Shown: one piece after another, positions 51,083 through 57,797 of the stretch | How positions within the stretch are numbered: the stretch's first letter is position 1 | Layout: each line of letters starts with the position of its first letter | Assembly (NCBI GenBank): GCA_902786265.1 | Contig: CADACE010000030.1 | Coordinates: 1 to 57,797, forward strand | Length of the DNA: 57,797 nucleotides | Direction of reading: 5' to 3' | Origin: an uncultured Chloroflexota bacterium | GTDB taxonomy: Bacteria; Chloroflexota; Anaerolineae; Anaerolineales; Anaerolineaceae | Notes under the pieces: model-generated | Databases searched by the model: none | Told to the model about the DNA's origin: nothing | Seen by the model: only the letters and a program-made list of their open reading frames with translations | Made by a program: the position numbers and the translations under genes

Positions 51083-51158
51083 GTACAGCAAATGACATGC
51101 ACATCATCATAGCGCACATGTTCATGTTCATCATCATGCTGACAACTGTATTTCTCAT
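51075..51158 (-). CDS. Met-rich leader peptide of the metY-metA operon
   Basis: The 27-residue frame (ATG 51158-51156, TGA 51077-51075) contains ten Met, at positions 1, 8, 9, 10, 12, 14, 17, 18, 19 and 21, plus Cys15 and Cys20. A GAAAGGAA site lies upstream. It stands between a near-consensus promoter and an intrinsic terminator, upstream of methionine-synthesis genes. Stalling at the Met codons when charged Met-tRNA is low would expose the antiterminator segment next to the stop codon. The design parallels trp and his attenuators. The composition leaves little doubt about function, but it is untested. Confidence 0.85.
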   Translation of the reverse strand: MRNTVVSMMMNMNMCAMMMCMSFAVPV

Positions 51159-51205
51159 CTGCCTGATTCCTTTCGAATATATATATTACCTATCGAATTA
51201 CTATG

Positions 51206-51234
51206 TTTATAAACCTGTTTTCTAATCTTGTCAA
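51206..51234 (-). promoter_or_regulatory. Promoter of the metY-metA operon
   Basis: TTGACA (51234-51229) and TATAAA (51211-51206) with a 17-bp spacer on the minus strand. Transcription would start near 51199. The untranslated leader contains TTCGA near 51192 and TTCGAA near 51175, a possible additional dyad. Confidence 0.8.
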
Positions 51235-51257
51235 GGAACTTTACAAATTTATGACAA

Positions 51258-51336
51258 GTTATCCGGCTAAAACCGGAATAACAATGACTATAAGAGAAAA
51301 CAGACGTATTGACAAACCGCGTTTTTTATGGATAAT
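51258..51336 (+). promoter_or_regulatory. Dyad and promoter of the FecCD-type importer operon
   Basis: GTTATCCGG and CCGGAATAAC (51258-51282) form a dyad with one bulge. Then TTGACA (51309-51314), 16 bp and GATAAT (51331-51336) form a strong promoter. TTATCCGG recurs at 51348-51355 in the transcript, hinting at a shared binding site. Confidence 0.65.
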
Positions 51337-51342
51337 TAGGGA

Positions 51343-51462
51343 CATGATTATCCGGCATGAAGCCGGATACGGACACCGAAGTGTCGTCAAAACAAACATA
51401 CGAAATGTGTTCAAAGAAAGCACACGACTTTTCTGAAGAGAAGAAGCCGTGTGCTTTTATTT
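51343..51462 (+). ncRNA. Structured leader with terminator upstream of the importer
   Basis: The predicted transcript has hairpin TATCCGGC-N5-GCCGGATA (51349-51369), then GACAC-N4-GTGTC (51372-51385), then a long terminator stem AAAGCACACG (51417-51426) with CGTGTGCTTT (51448-51457) and TTTTATTT. TGTG at 51406-51409 can pair with CACA of the terminator. I find no known riboswitch consensus. It could sense metal or corrinoid status, or be a small RNA. Confidence 0.5.
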
Positions 51463-51488
51463 CACAAAGAAGAAAGGATCAGTATCAA

Positions 51489-52598
51489 ATGAGCAGAAAA
51501 TTCGCATTATTGTTTTCCTTGCTTGTGCTGCTGGCTGTGCTTGCCGGAGCTGCCGGTGCCCAGAGCGGTACTTTTGAAGTGACAGACCTGAAAGGCCGGA
51601 CGGTGACCCTGCCTTCTGAGATCAACAGAGTTGTCGTTACCTTCAATATGGAAGAGTATTTCGCCGTTGCGGGAGAGGAAGGCATTGATAAACTGGCGGG
51701 CTGGAGCCACAAATACTGGCGCGGCCGGCGCAATGACGCCTATGAAGCTTTCACCGCGGTTTATCCGCAGCTGAAAGATATCCCGGATGTGGGTTATAAC
51801 GGCGATATCAGCATTGAGGCGATCATTTCCCTGCAGCCGGATGTCGTCCTGGCTTCCGCTACCGGCGCGAATTACAACGCGCTCGAACCGGCATTTGATA
51901 ACCTGCGCGCGGCAGGGATCGAATGCGTGTTCTTTGATTTCCATGCGCAGACCATCGAAAAGCATACGGAAAGTGTAAAACTCCTGGGAAAGATCCTCGG
52001 GCAGGAGGAACGGGCAGCGGAAATCGCGGAATTTTATACTGAACAGATGGCTGTGATCTCGGAGCGTCTCACGGATCTGCCGGATGAAGCCCGTCCGCGT
52101 GTCTATATGGAATTCAGCATGGGACCTTCCCAGTATGGCAACACCTGGTCCGAACAGATGTGGGGCGCTCTGATCCGTGACTGCGGCGGGACCAACATCG
52201 CTGCCGGGATGGAAGGCGCTTCCGTAGAGATCGCTCCGGAGCAGGTGATTTCCGCCGATCCGGAAGTGATTATTTTCACCTGCAGCCCGCGGGAGGATGT
52301 GAGCGATAATGTCGTCCTCGGTTACGGCGCGGATGAGTCGCTGGCACGTGAACATCTGGAAGCCTATAAGACCCGTGAAGGCTGGGCGGACCTGAGTGCC
52401 GTCAAGGAGAATAAGCTGGGAGCGCTTTATCATGACCTGAGCCGCCATATCTTCGATTTTGCCGGCGCACAGTTCCTTGCCAAACAGATCCAGCCGGATA
52501 TTTTCCCGGACCTGGACCCCGAAGCCAATCTTGCCGAATTTTTCGAACGCTTTATGCCGGTGAAATTGGACGGTGTCTGGACACTCAGTCTGAAATAA
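51489..52598 (+). CDS. Metal/siderophore/corrinoid ABC importer binding protein (FepB/BtuF fold)
   Basis: The protein has 369 residues. The signal peptide MSRKFALLFSLLVLLAVLAG ends near AGA|QS with no lipobox. The mature protein begins FEVTDLKGRTVTLP, typical of the periplasmic-binding family PF01497, with NRVVVTFN and VDVG-like VGYNGDISIEAIISLQPDVVL (class III SBP). Ligands of the family are Fe-siderophores, haem, or cobalamin. The open frame extends to 51357, but ATG 51489 has AAAGGATC and a signal peptide. It heads an operon with a permease, an ATPase and a methyltransferase. Confidence 0.83.
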   Translation: MSRKFALLFSLLVLLAVLAGAAGAQSGTFEVTDLKGRTVTLPSEINRVVVTFNMEEYFAVAGEEGIDKLAGWSHKYWRGRRNDAYEAFTAVYPQLKDIPDVGYNGDISIEAIISLQPDVVLASATGANYNALEPAFDNLRAAGIECVFFDFHAQTIEKHTESVKLLGKILGQEERAAEIAEFYTEQMAVISERLTDLPDEARPRVYMEFSMGPSQYGNTWSEQMWGALIRDCGGTNIAAGMEGASVEIAPEQVISADPEVIIFTCSPREDVSDNVVLGYGADESLAREHLEAYKTREGWADLSAVKENKLGALYHDLSRHIFDFAGAQFLAKQIQPDIFPDLDPEANLAEFFERFMPVKLDGVWTLSLK

Positions 52599-52599
52599 T

Positions 52600-53655
52600 A
52601 TGGGTCATCAGGAACAGTACAACGCAAGCCGCGCTGTCTACGCGCGGCTGAACAAAAAGAATTACCGGATCATTATCGGACTGGCGGTTGTCTGTGTCGT
52701 CAGCTGTGTTCTGGATATCCTGACCGCGGCTGCTTCACCGGCATACCGCCTCTCTACCAAAGAAGTACTGCGATGCCTGCTGAATCCCGGGGCAGCTTCA
52801 CCCGGAACATACGTGATCGTCATCAAGATGCGTCTTCCGATCTCGCTGATGGCGGTCGTCGTCGGGTTCGCGCTGGGGATGTCCGGCGCTGTGATGCAGA
52901 CGATCCTGCACAATCCGCTGGCCAGTCCCTATACACTTGGTGTCGGAACCGCGGCCGGTTTCGGCGCCTCCATCGCCATTGTTCTCGGACTGGGTTCCAT
53001 TGCCACGTCAGCCCTGGCGTTTGCCTTCGCGATGCTGATCTGCCTGATGATCTACATGCTTGGCAGAAATAATGTCAATTCCGGTTCCCTGGTGCTTTCG
53101 GGTATCGCCTGTCTGTTCCTGTTCCAGGCTCTGCAGGCATTGCTGCAATACAGTGCTTCGGAGGATCAGAACCAGAGCATCGTTTTCTGGTCTTTCGGCT
53201 CGCTGCAGCGAACGACCTGGATAAAACTGCTCATCGCCGCGGTGGTGGTGCTGATATCTTCCCCGCTGATTTTTACCGATTCATGGAGATACACAGCGCT
53301 GACCATGGGCGATGAAAAAGCGGCCAGTCTCGGTGTCAATGTGTCCTTCCTGAAGATCAAAGCCTTTTTCCTGATCTCCCTGATGGCTGCGGTTTCGGTG
53401 TGCTTCACGGGATCCATCGGCTTCGTTGGTCTCGCGGGACCGCATATATCCAGGATGCTGGTGGGAGAGGACCAGCGCTTTTATTTCCCGGTTTCAGCCT
53501 TATGCGGGGCAGGACTTCTCTCGATGGCATCGATCATCTCCAAAATCATCCGGCCCGGTTCCGTATTCCCGGTCGGTATCGTGACCTCCATCATCGGAGT
53601 TCCCTTTTTCTTCTCGCTGGTCTTCCGATCGAACAGGAATGGGAGGCGCGGATGA
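52600..53655 (+). CDS. FecCD-family ABC permease
   Basis: The protein has 351 residues with about ten membrane helices. MRLPISLMAVVVGFALGMSGAVMQTILHNPLASPYTLGVGTAAGFGA is the classical FecCD/BtuC sequence, and GSIGFVGLAGPHISRMLVGED is the ATPase-coupling region. It forms a homodimer in Fe-siderophore and B12 importers. The ATG lies 1 bp after the stop of the binding-protein gene, and the last codons overlap the ATPase start. Ligand specificity is not readable. Confidence 0.88.
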   Translation: MGHQEQYNASRAVYARLNKKNYRIIIGLAVVCVVSCVLDILTAAASPAYRLSTKEVLRCLLNPGAASPGTYVIVIKMRLPISLMAVVVGFALGMSGAVMQTILHNPLASPYTLGVGTAAGFGASIAIVLGLGSIATSALAFAFAMLICLMIYMLGRNNVNSGSLVLSGIACLFLFQALQALLQYSASEDQNQSIVFWSFGSLQRTTWIKLLIAAVVVLISSPLIFTDSWRYTALTMGDEKAASLGVNVSFLKIKAFFLISLMAAVSVCFTGSIGFVGLAGPHISRMLVGEDQRFYFPVSALCGAGLLSMASIISKIIRPGSVFPVGIVTSIIGVPFFFSLVFRSNRNGRRG

Positions 53656-54452
53656 GCCTGAAAGTAAAGCACCTGCGCTACGCCTATCCCAAGGCCAAGG
53701 AGACAGTCCTGAAGGATATCTCCTTCACCGCACCGGATGGTCAGATCACATCGATCATCGGGGCAAACGGGGTCGGGAAATCGACCCTCATCAAATGTAT
53801 GCTCGGACTTTTCAAGGCTGAAGGTGAGGTTTGGATCAATGACGTTCCCCGCCGTGAGTTTCATCATGGGGAGCTGCAGCGGAAAATCGGCTACATGACG
53901 CAGGAAAATGCCCTGCTGACCGGTTTGAGCGTGCTGAATGTGGTTCTTCTCGGCAGGCTTGGTACGCTGAACATCAGGGTACAGGATGATGACATTGAAA
54001 AAGCGATGTCTGTTATCAGGCTGCTTCACCTTGAGCCCTACATCGACAGGCCTTTTTACGCGCTTTCCGGAGGGCAGCGGCGCATGGTGGATGTCGCTCA
54101 GACACTGGTGAGGGATCCGCAGATCCTTGTAATGGATGAACCGACCGCGAATCTGGACCTTGTGAATGAATTGCAGGTATTGGAGTTAGTCAAATCCTAT
54201 ACGAAACAGAAGAACACAGCGACTCTCCTGACCCTTCACGATTTAAATCTGGCTGCCCGTTATTCCGATCAGCTGGTCCTTTTGAAAGACGGCTGCGTTT
54301 TCAGGGAAGGCAAACCGGAGGATGTGGTCACCGAAGAGACGATTCGGGAAGCGTATGGGGTGGAAGTCCATGTGCATATCAGCAGCCGGACCGGAACGCC
54401 GATGGTCCTGCCGCTGGAAGCGGTAAACAAAACAGATTATATTTTCGAGTGA
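53652..54452 (+). CDS. FepC/BtuD-type ABC ATPase
   Basis: The protein has 266 residues. Walker A is GANGVGKST, Q-loop YMTQEN, signature LSGGQRRMVDVAQTL, Walker B ILVMDEPTANLD, and the switch is LTLHDLNLA. All catalytic residues are present. The start overlaps the permease stop by 4 bp (ATGA), showing coupled translation; a longer open frame to 53400 overlaps the permease and is not coding. It pairs with the permease dimer at 52600. Confidence 0.88.
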   Translation: MSLKVKHLRYAYPKAKETVLKDISFTAPDGQITSIIGANGVGKSTLIKCMLGLFKAEGEVWINDVPRREFHHGELQRKIGYMTQENALLTGLSVLNVVLLGRLGTLNIRVQDDDIEKAMSVIRLLHLEPYIDRPFYALSGGQRRMVDVAQTLVRDPQILVMDEPTANLDLVNELQVLELVKSYTKQKNTATLLTLHDLNLAARYSDQLVLLKDGCVFREGKPEDVVTEETIREAYGVEVHVHISSRTGTPMVLPLEAVNKTDYIFE

Positions 54453-54461
54453 GAGTACCTT

Positions 54462-55229
54462 ATGGAGATGCAGGAACGGATCAATAATTACTGGTCAAAA
54501 CGGGCGGATGAATTTGGCGATGCCCGGTATTCGGATATGAAGGGCAGGAAGCGTGAAAACTGGACAAACCTGATCAGGCAGCATCTTCCGGAAAAGGAAT
54601 CCATCCGTGCGCTGGACCTGGGTACCGGGGCCGGATTTTTTGCTTTCATTCTCCGTGATCTCGGGTGTGATGTTTCCGGAATTGATTATTCTGAAAAAAT
54701 GCTGCAGAACGCTTATAAGAATTGTGAGCGTCTCGGTTATTCCGGCATCAGTTTTTCACAAATGGACGCACAGGCCCTTCAATTTGAAGACGGACAATTT
54801 GACTTTATTTTCACCCGCAATGTTACCTGGACCCTGCCAGACCCGGCAAAGGCTTATCGGGAAATGTGCCGGGTGCTCGCGCCGGGCGGAAGGCTCATGA
54901 ACGCGGACGCGAATTACTCCGCCGGGTTCAAAAAGATGTACGCTGAAGGTTGGACTCCAAAAACCGCCGGCAATGCTGCGGCGCAATATCAATTTCCGGC
55001 ATCAAGTCCGGAGATGATCCGCGAACGGAATGATATCGCGAAATCGCTCTATATTGCGGATGAAAAACGTCCCGCGTGGGATATCAACATTCTCGCGGAT
55101 TGCGGGATGGAGCGTTTCTGGATCGACCTGGATGTCAACACGAACATTTTCGGGCTCGAAAGAAGCGCCTTCCCTGCGATCAGTCCGGAATTTGTCCTGG
55201 TCGCGGAAAAACCGAAAGCCGGGAAATAA
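54462..55229 (+). CDS. Class I SAM-dependent methyltransferase linked to the importer
   Basis: The protein has 255 residues. The SAM loop is ALDLGTGAGFFAFIL, then VSGIDYSEKML, QMDAQALQFEDGQFDFIF and APGGRLMN. It fits the Methyltransf_11/25 small-molecule group. It begins 9 bp after the ATPase gene in the same operon, so its substrate may be the imported ligand or a metal complex (inference). Methyltransferases next to FecBCD importers recur in clostridial genomes, but I know of no assigned function. Confidence 0.83.
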   Translation: MEMQERINNYWSKRADEFGDARYSDMKGRKRENWTNLIRQHLPEKESIRALDLGTGAGFFAFILRDLGCDVSGIDYSEKMLQNAYKNCERLGYSGISFSQMDAQALQFEDGQFDFIFTRNVTWTLPDPAKAYREMCRVLAPGGRLMNADANYSAGFKKMYAEGWTPKTAGNAAAQYQFPASSPEMIRERNDIAKSLYIADEKRPAWDINILADCGMERFWIDLDVNTNIFGLERSAFPAISPEFVLVAEKPKAGK

Positions 55230-55300
55230 TCGCCCCGGCCTTCAGCATTTATTCAAAGGATCTTCTTAACCTTCTTATTCCGAAAAATCCGTCGTAGTCT

Positions 55301-56161
55301 CTACGCGTTTTCTGCCTTGAAACACAGGCCGCGGGGCGCGGTGACCGAGTTTTTGCTTCCATAAAGACAGAGGTAGATCGTCATATATTTCTTTCCGTTC
55401 GGAAGGAACAGATCATATACATCCACCGGACCTTCAATCCCCCTGACTTGCATAGAACCCCGGCGGTCATTTTTCAGCTCAACTCCATCGGGGGTGCAAA
55501 GGGCATTCAGATAAATATGGTGAGGGCCAAAACCATTAATGAATACAGGTTTTTCAGGTTTCAATCCATACTGGGGGTCATTCAGAGACTTCGTCTCGAT
55601 TTCAGTGTTTTTCGCGGCGTTTTTTTCAATCATATCCCGTAAAAAGAAACGTCCCAGAATTCTCTCAGTCAATTTTTCGTTGGTAAGGCTGATATACGCC
55701 AGAGATTCAGCCGTACAATCAACCACAAGATCTGTTGGGAGATCCCGGAAACGGTTGACCATACTGTCCCGAATCTCAAACGGGTCCATGACCAGGGTAC
55801 GGGAAAAAACGCTGATATAAAATCCAAGGACATAATTCAGGTGATCCGTCCGGGAAGATTCGCTGCTGGGGATTTTTTCCGAAAGGGCATTCAGGATCCG
55901 TGCCATATTGTCATAACTGTTGGAGAAGATCATCTCCCTGCTTTGAGGTGTTACATTGTTTTGATAAAACGCTTCCATCTCAGCATCAGCTTCCACACTG
56001 CGGTTCATCGATGCATCAAATTTTTCCAGACTCGCTTCAATAGCTTTTCTGTATGCTTTATTTTCCGCCGAGTCCACTTCTGACATTGACGGAGGATAAG
56101 GCGGAACGCCTGTATTTGGTTTATTCTCTTTTCCGAACAGTTTTGATAAAAAGCCAGCCAT
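55301..56161 (-). CDS. Hypothetical protein, soluble
   Basis: The protein has 286 residues. No signal peptide or membrane helix is visible. A polar N-terminal linker (residues 1-45, NKPNTGVPPYPPSMSEVDSA) precedes an alpha/beta body. Features include SSESSRTDHLNYVLGFYI and the VDVYDLFLPNGKKYMTIYLCLYG strand pair. I do not recognise a family. It converges with the methyltransferase gene. It has no partner, so no function is proposed. Confidence 0.6.
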   Translation of the reverse strand: MAGFLSKLFGKENKPNTGVPPYPPSMSEVDSAENKAYRKAIEASLEKFDASMNRSVEADAEMEAFYQNNVTPQSREMIFSNSYDNMARILNALSEKIPSSESSRTDHLNYVLGFYISVFSRTLVMDPFEIRDSMVNRFRDLPTDLVVDCTAESLAYISLTNEKLTERILGRFFLRDMIEKNAAKNTEIETKSLNDPQYGLKPEKPVFINGFGPHHIYLNALCTPDGVELKNDRRGSMQVRGIEGPVDVYDLFLPNGKKYMTIYLCLYGSKNSVTAPRGLCFKAENA

Positions 56162-56579
56162 ATAAACCTACTTCTGCTGTAAAACTCCGGAACGGGCCAG
56201 GCATTGCTGTTTGCTTCAGCCTTGTTCCGATCCGGTTGATATCGTTTTCCTGACCGCATATGAACAGGACTTTCAACAATTGATGCCGGGCATCTCTCTG
56301 CCGGCATTAACAAGTATGGCAAGATTTCCACCCGCCATGATCGTTTCCCGGGCAACAAAATCAAAAACATGTTTTGCCTGCTTGATATACTTATTATAAA
56401 AGGGACGTCTGCTTTTTACAATACCGGATTTCTCACCTGTCCGAATAAATGCCCTCTTTTATTTATCTTTTCATGGAGAAGCACATCGGGACAGTTATCT
56501 GCTGCCGCGCAGCCGTCACAGGTAACTGTCATCATGCTGCGCGGCTGATATTTGTGATACTCTTTGAATAGGAACTTTT
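56162..56579. other. 418-bp intergenic region
   Basis: No gene is supported. It holds the upstream region of the hypothetical gene at 55301-56161 and the dispersed 60-bp element at 56487-56548. Short frames here lack ribosome binding sites and family resemblance. Confidence 0.5.
56487..56548 (+). repeat. 60-bp dispersed element with interleaved inverted repeats, copy 2
   Basis: GACAGTTA (56490-56497) pairs with TAACTGTC (56523-56530), and GCCGCGCAGC (56504-56513) pairs with GCTGCGCGGC (56536-56545). The order A-B-A'-B' is a pseudoknot topology. Copy 1 lies at 2818-2878 in the opposite direction. Confidence 0.7.
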
Positions 56580-56792
56580 TTATTTATGATTCCCCGATAC
56601 ATCCATAAATGATCGGATCCCATTGATATAATCCCGATAGGCTTCTTCCGGATCCATCCCGCGAAACACTTTACAGATACCGCACATATCGCAGTCCGCG
56701 ATACAGGGATACCTGTTTTTGATGAATACCCTTCGTTCTTCCCTCGTTGATTCCGATATTTCGGGAGGTTTGTTTGTGAGCTGTGCTGTCAT
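56580..56792 (-). CDS. Small Cys-cluster protein, second of a tandem pair
   Basis: The protein has 70 residues. CIADCDMCGIC provides a four-Cys CxxxCxxCxxC cluster, followed by DPEEAYRDYINGIRSFMDV. It aligns with the upstream neighbour along its length (REER, Cys cluster, AYRDYI), so the two are paralogues. The cluster may bind zinc or an Fe-S centre. Its ATG overlaps the neighbour's stop by 4 bp. Such small proteins are common in gut Firmicutes, often with doubtful names; function is unknown. Confidence 0.7.
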   Translation of the reverse strand: MTAQLTNKPPEISESTREERRVFIKNRYPCIADCDMCGICKVFRGMDPEEAYRDYINGIRSFMDVSGNHK

Positions 56793-57010
56793 TTGATCAG
56801 CCTTCCCTGCAGATAGCGTTCGTTATACTCCATATTGATTTCCCGGATTTCGCGTTTTCCCTCGATATAATCCTGATAGATTTCCCACGGGTTCCCGCCG
56901 CCCAGCCAGCAGGAGGAACAATTCTCACACCCGCCCCCGCAATCCAGAGAAGCCCGCAGTAATTGCTCGCGCTCTTCCTTCGTCGTATCTTTGATCAATA
57001 TGGATTTCAT
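56789..57010 (-). CDS. Small Cys-cluster protein, first of a tandem pair
   Basis: The protein has 73 residues. MKSILIKDTTKEEREQLL is the conserved start, followed by CGGGCENCSSC and a PWEIYQDYIEGKREIREINMEYN tail widespread in clostridial small proteins. ATG 57010 was preferred over 57028 because GAGGG lies 6 nt upstream and the family starts there. It is translationally coupled to its paralogue. Metal binding by the Cys cluster is likely; the role is unknown. Confidence 0.72.
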   Translation of the reverse strand: MKSILIKDTTKEEREQLLRASLDCGGGCENCSSCWLGGGNPWEIYQDYIEGKREIREINMEYNERYLQGRLIK

Positions 57011-57204
57011 AAGCAGCCCTCGGTTCATGACAATGTATTACCTACCATTATACTAGGCATAAGCAATAAACAGGCTTTCCGTTACAGACATGATCTACTA
57101 TTACCTTCGGAAAATGAAAACCTCCTGAAAAAGCAGCAAATCTTGTGTCCTATTCTCACTCTGTCCGTATTATAGAACCTGAAATATCAATAGGATAAGG
57201 TAAA

Positions 57205-57797
57205 CCGATCTTGACGCCGGAATTATACTGGCTGACTGTAACGTCACCCGGTATCAGGACATGGTTCCCGGAGAAACTGCGCTGATTCCTGCAGAGGTTG
57301 TTTTCCCCTTGACGTGATGCCGTGCCCCAGAGTGCGGAAAAACAGGCGCGCACAGGTGACTGATCCGCGTGCTTTACCATAGCGCCGAAAGTCCACGACG
57401 CGCACGCGAATCTGTCTCCTGTGCTCAGGGACGAACGCTGCGGGCTGGACCCTGACGCTCATCGGGAATGCAGGTGCTGATCTGCCCGGACGATAAGCAG
57501 GGTTCTCCTTCCGCAATGCATGGGTTAAGCACAGGAGACAGGTCTCCGGGCGCGTCAATACAGAGCAGTGTCAGGGTCCAACCCGCAGACCGGTCACCTG
57601 TACGCGGGTGAATTGTCAGGGGGACGGGTCATGACGCCGAAATTATACCGATTGACCATGACATTGTTCGGCGTCAGGACCTGTACCCCGGGGTACGATC
57701 CGCATCGCCGGGCAGAGCAGAGGACGACAGGCAGCCATGCGGCGATGTGGATCGGCTCCCTGTGCATCGGAAAAGCAGGCGCGCACAGGTGACTGAT
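57205..57797 (+). repeat. Long direct repeat array with nested inverted repeats, cut by the window edge
   Basis: TGACGCCGgAATTATAC recurs at 57212 and 57632, and CAGGCGCGCACAGGTGACTG at 57343 and 57776, giving a period of 420-433 bp. Within unit 1, CTGTCTCCTGTGCT (57412-57425) and AGCACAGGAGACAG (57528-57541) are perfect inverted repeats. GCGGGCTGGACCCTGAC (57440-57456) and its near-complement at 57570-57586 are a second pair, in A-B-A'-B' order. No supported gene lies here. The base composition is GC-richer than the neighbouring genes. Confidence 0.7.

Noticed and set aside
51357..51488. N-terminal extension of the importer binding protein from ATG 51357
   Set aside because: It would place 44 charged residues before a signal peptide and would have to be translated through the terminator stem. 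ATG 51489 has the signal peptide directly after it.
53400..53651. N-terminal extension of the importer ATPase
   Set aside because: It overlaps the permease in another frame. The ATPase fold begins at ATG 53652, which overlaps the permease stop.
57568..57792. 74-codon plus-strand frame at the right edge
   Set aside because: It lies wholly in the direct-repeat region, is rich in Arg, Thr and Gly, and is not shared by the first repeat unit.
1..57797. CRISPR arrays, tRNA or rRNA genes
   Set aside because: No short regularly spaced direct repeats and no tRNA cloverleaf or rRNA segment were recognised by eye. A tRNAscan or CRISPR finder run would settle this.

Overview
The window looks like a chromosome segment from a Clostridia-like bacterium, probably an uncultured anaerobe or gut type, with G+C close to 50%. 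This rests on AGGAGG-type ribosome binding sites, DUF3795, TfoX and CPBP families, an MccA/MccB-type transsulfuration pair, a yybP-ykoY-type riboswitch and many intrinsic terminators. I see no rRNA, tRNA, CRISPR array, prophage or intact insertion sequence. Both ABC-importer binding proteins have ordinary Sec signal peptides without a lipobox, which is unusual for a monoderm.

Layout. 1-4.8 kb: a truncated unknown gene, a small secreted repeat protein, a YcaQ/AlkX-type DNA glycosylase, and an AAA-ATPase-like/PD-(D/E)XK protein whose promoter is covered by ACGAAAT palindromes. 5-11.7 kb: a nucleoside deoxyribosyltransferase-like protein lacking its usual nucleophile, a UvrA2-type ABC protein, a three-domain polynucleotide kinase-HD-RNA ligase, a rhodanese lipoprotein and a Cof-type phosphatase. 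11.9-17.9 kb: a glycosyltransferase with a possibly leaderless mRNA, then an FbpA-type ABC importer with two different ATPases around a fused permease. 18-30.3 kb: GNAT, MATE, a hybrid histidine kinase, peptidase S51, DUF3795, TetR-CPBP, and a 1457-residue fusion of an APC permease with GGDEF-REC-GGDEF-EAL. 30.3-38.9 kb: about 1 kb of structured non-coding DNA, then small enzymes including a WYL-regulated four-gene operon with a clean palindromic operator. 39-44.3 kb: an AbiE-like regulator/nucleotidyltransferase pair, a Mn-type riboswitch in front of a His-rich membrane miniprotein, a Fic protein and an EcsC-family protein.

The most notable region is 44.3-51.3 kb. Two sulfur amino-acid operons each have what looks like classical ribosome-mediated attenuation. 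The mccB-mccA-like operon (cysteine from homocysteine) follows a promoter, a 32-residue leader peptide with four Cys and a terminator. The metY-metA operon (methionine from homoserine) follows a promoter, a 27-residue leader peptide with ten Met and a terminator, with a 13-bp antiterminator pairing that overlaps the leader stop codon. Clostridial relatives normally use S-box or T-box RNAs here, and I see neither. Downstream of mccA lie a DUF2318 protein and an HMA-SafE membrane protein. Divergent from metY is a FecCD-type importer operon with a methyltransferase, behind its own structured leader and terminator.

Several dispersed repeat families run through the window: a ~65-bp element read in frame inside two genes, a MITE-like palindromic element, GGGGACGG hairpins, a pseudoknot-like 60-bp element, and a ~425-bp direct repeat at the right edge.
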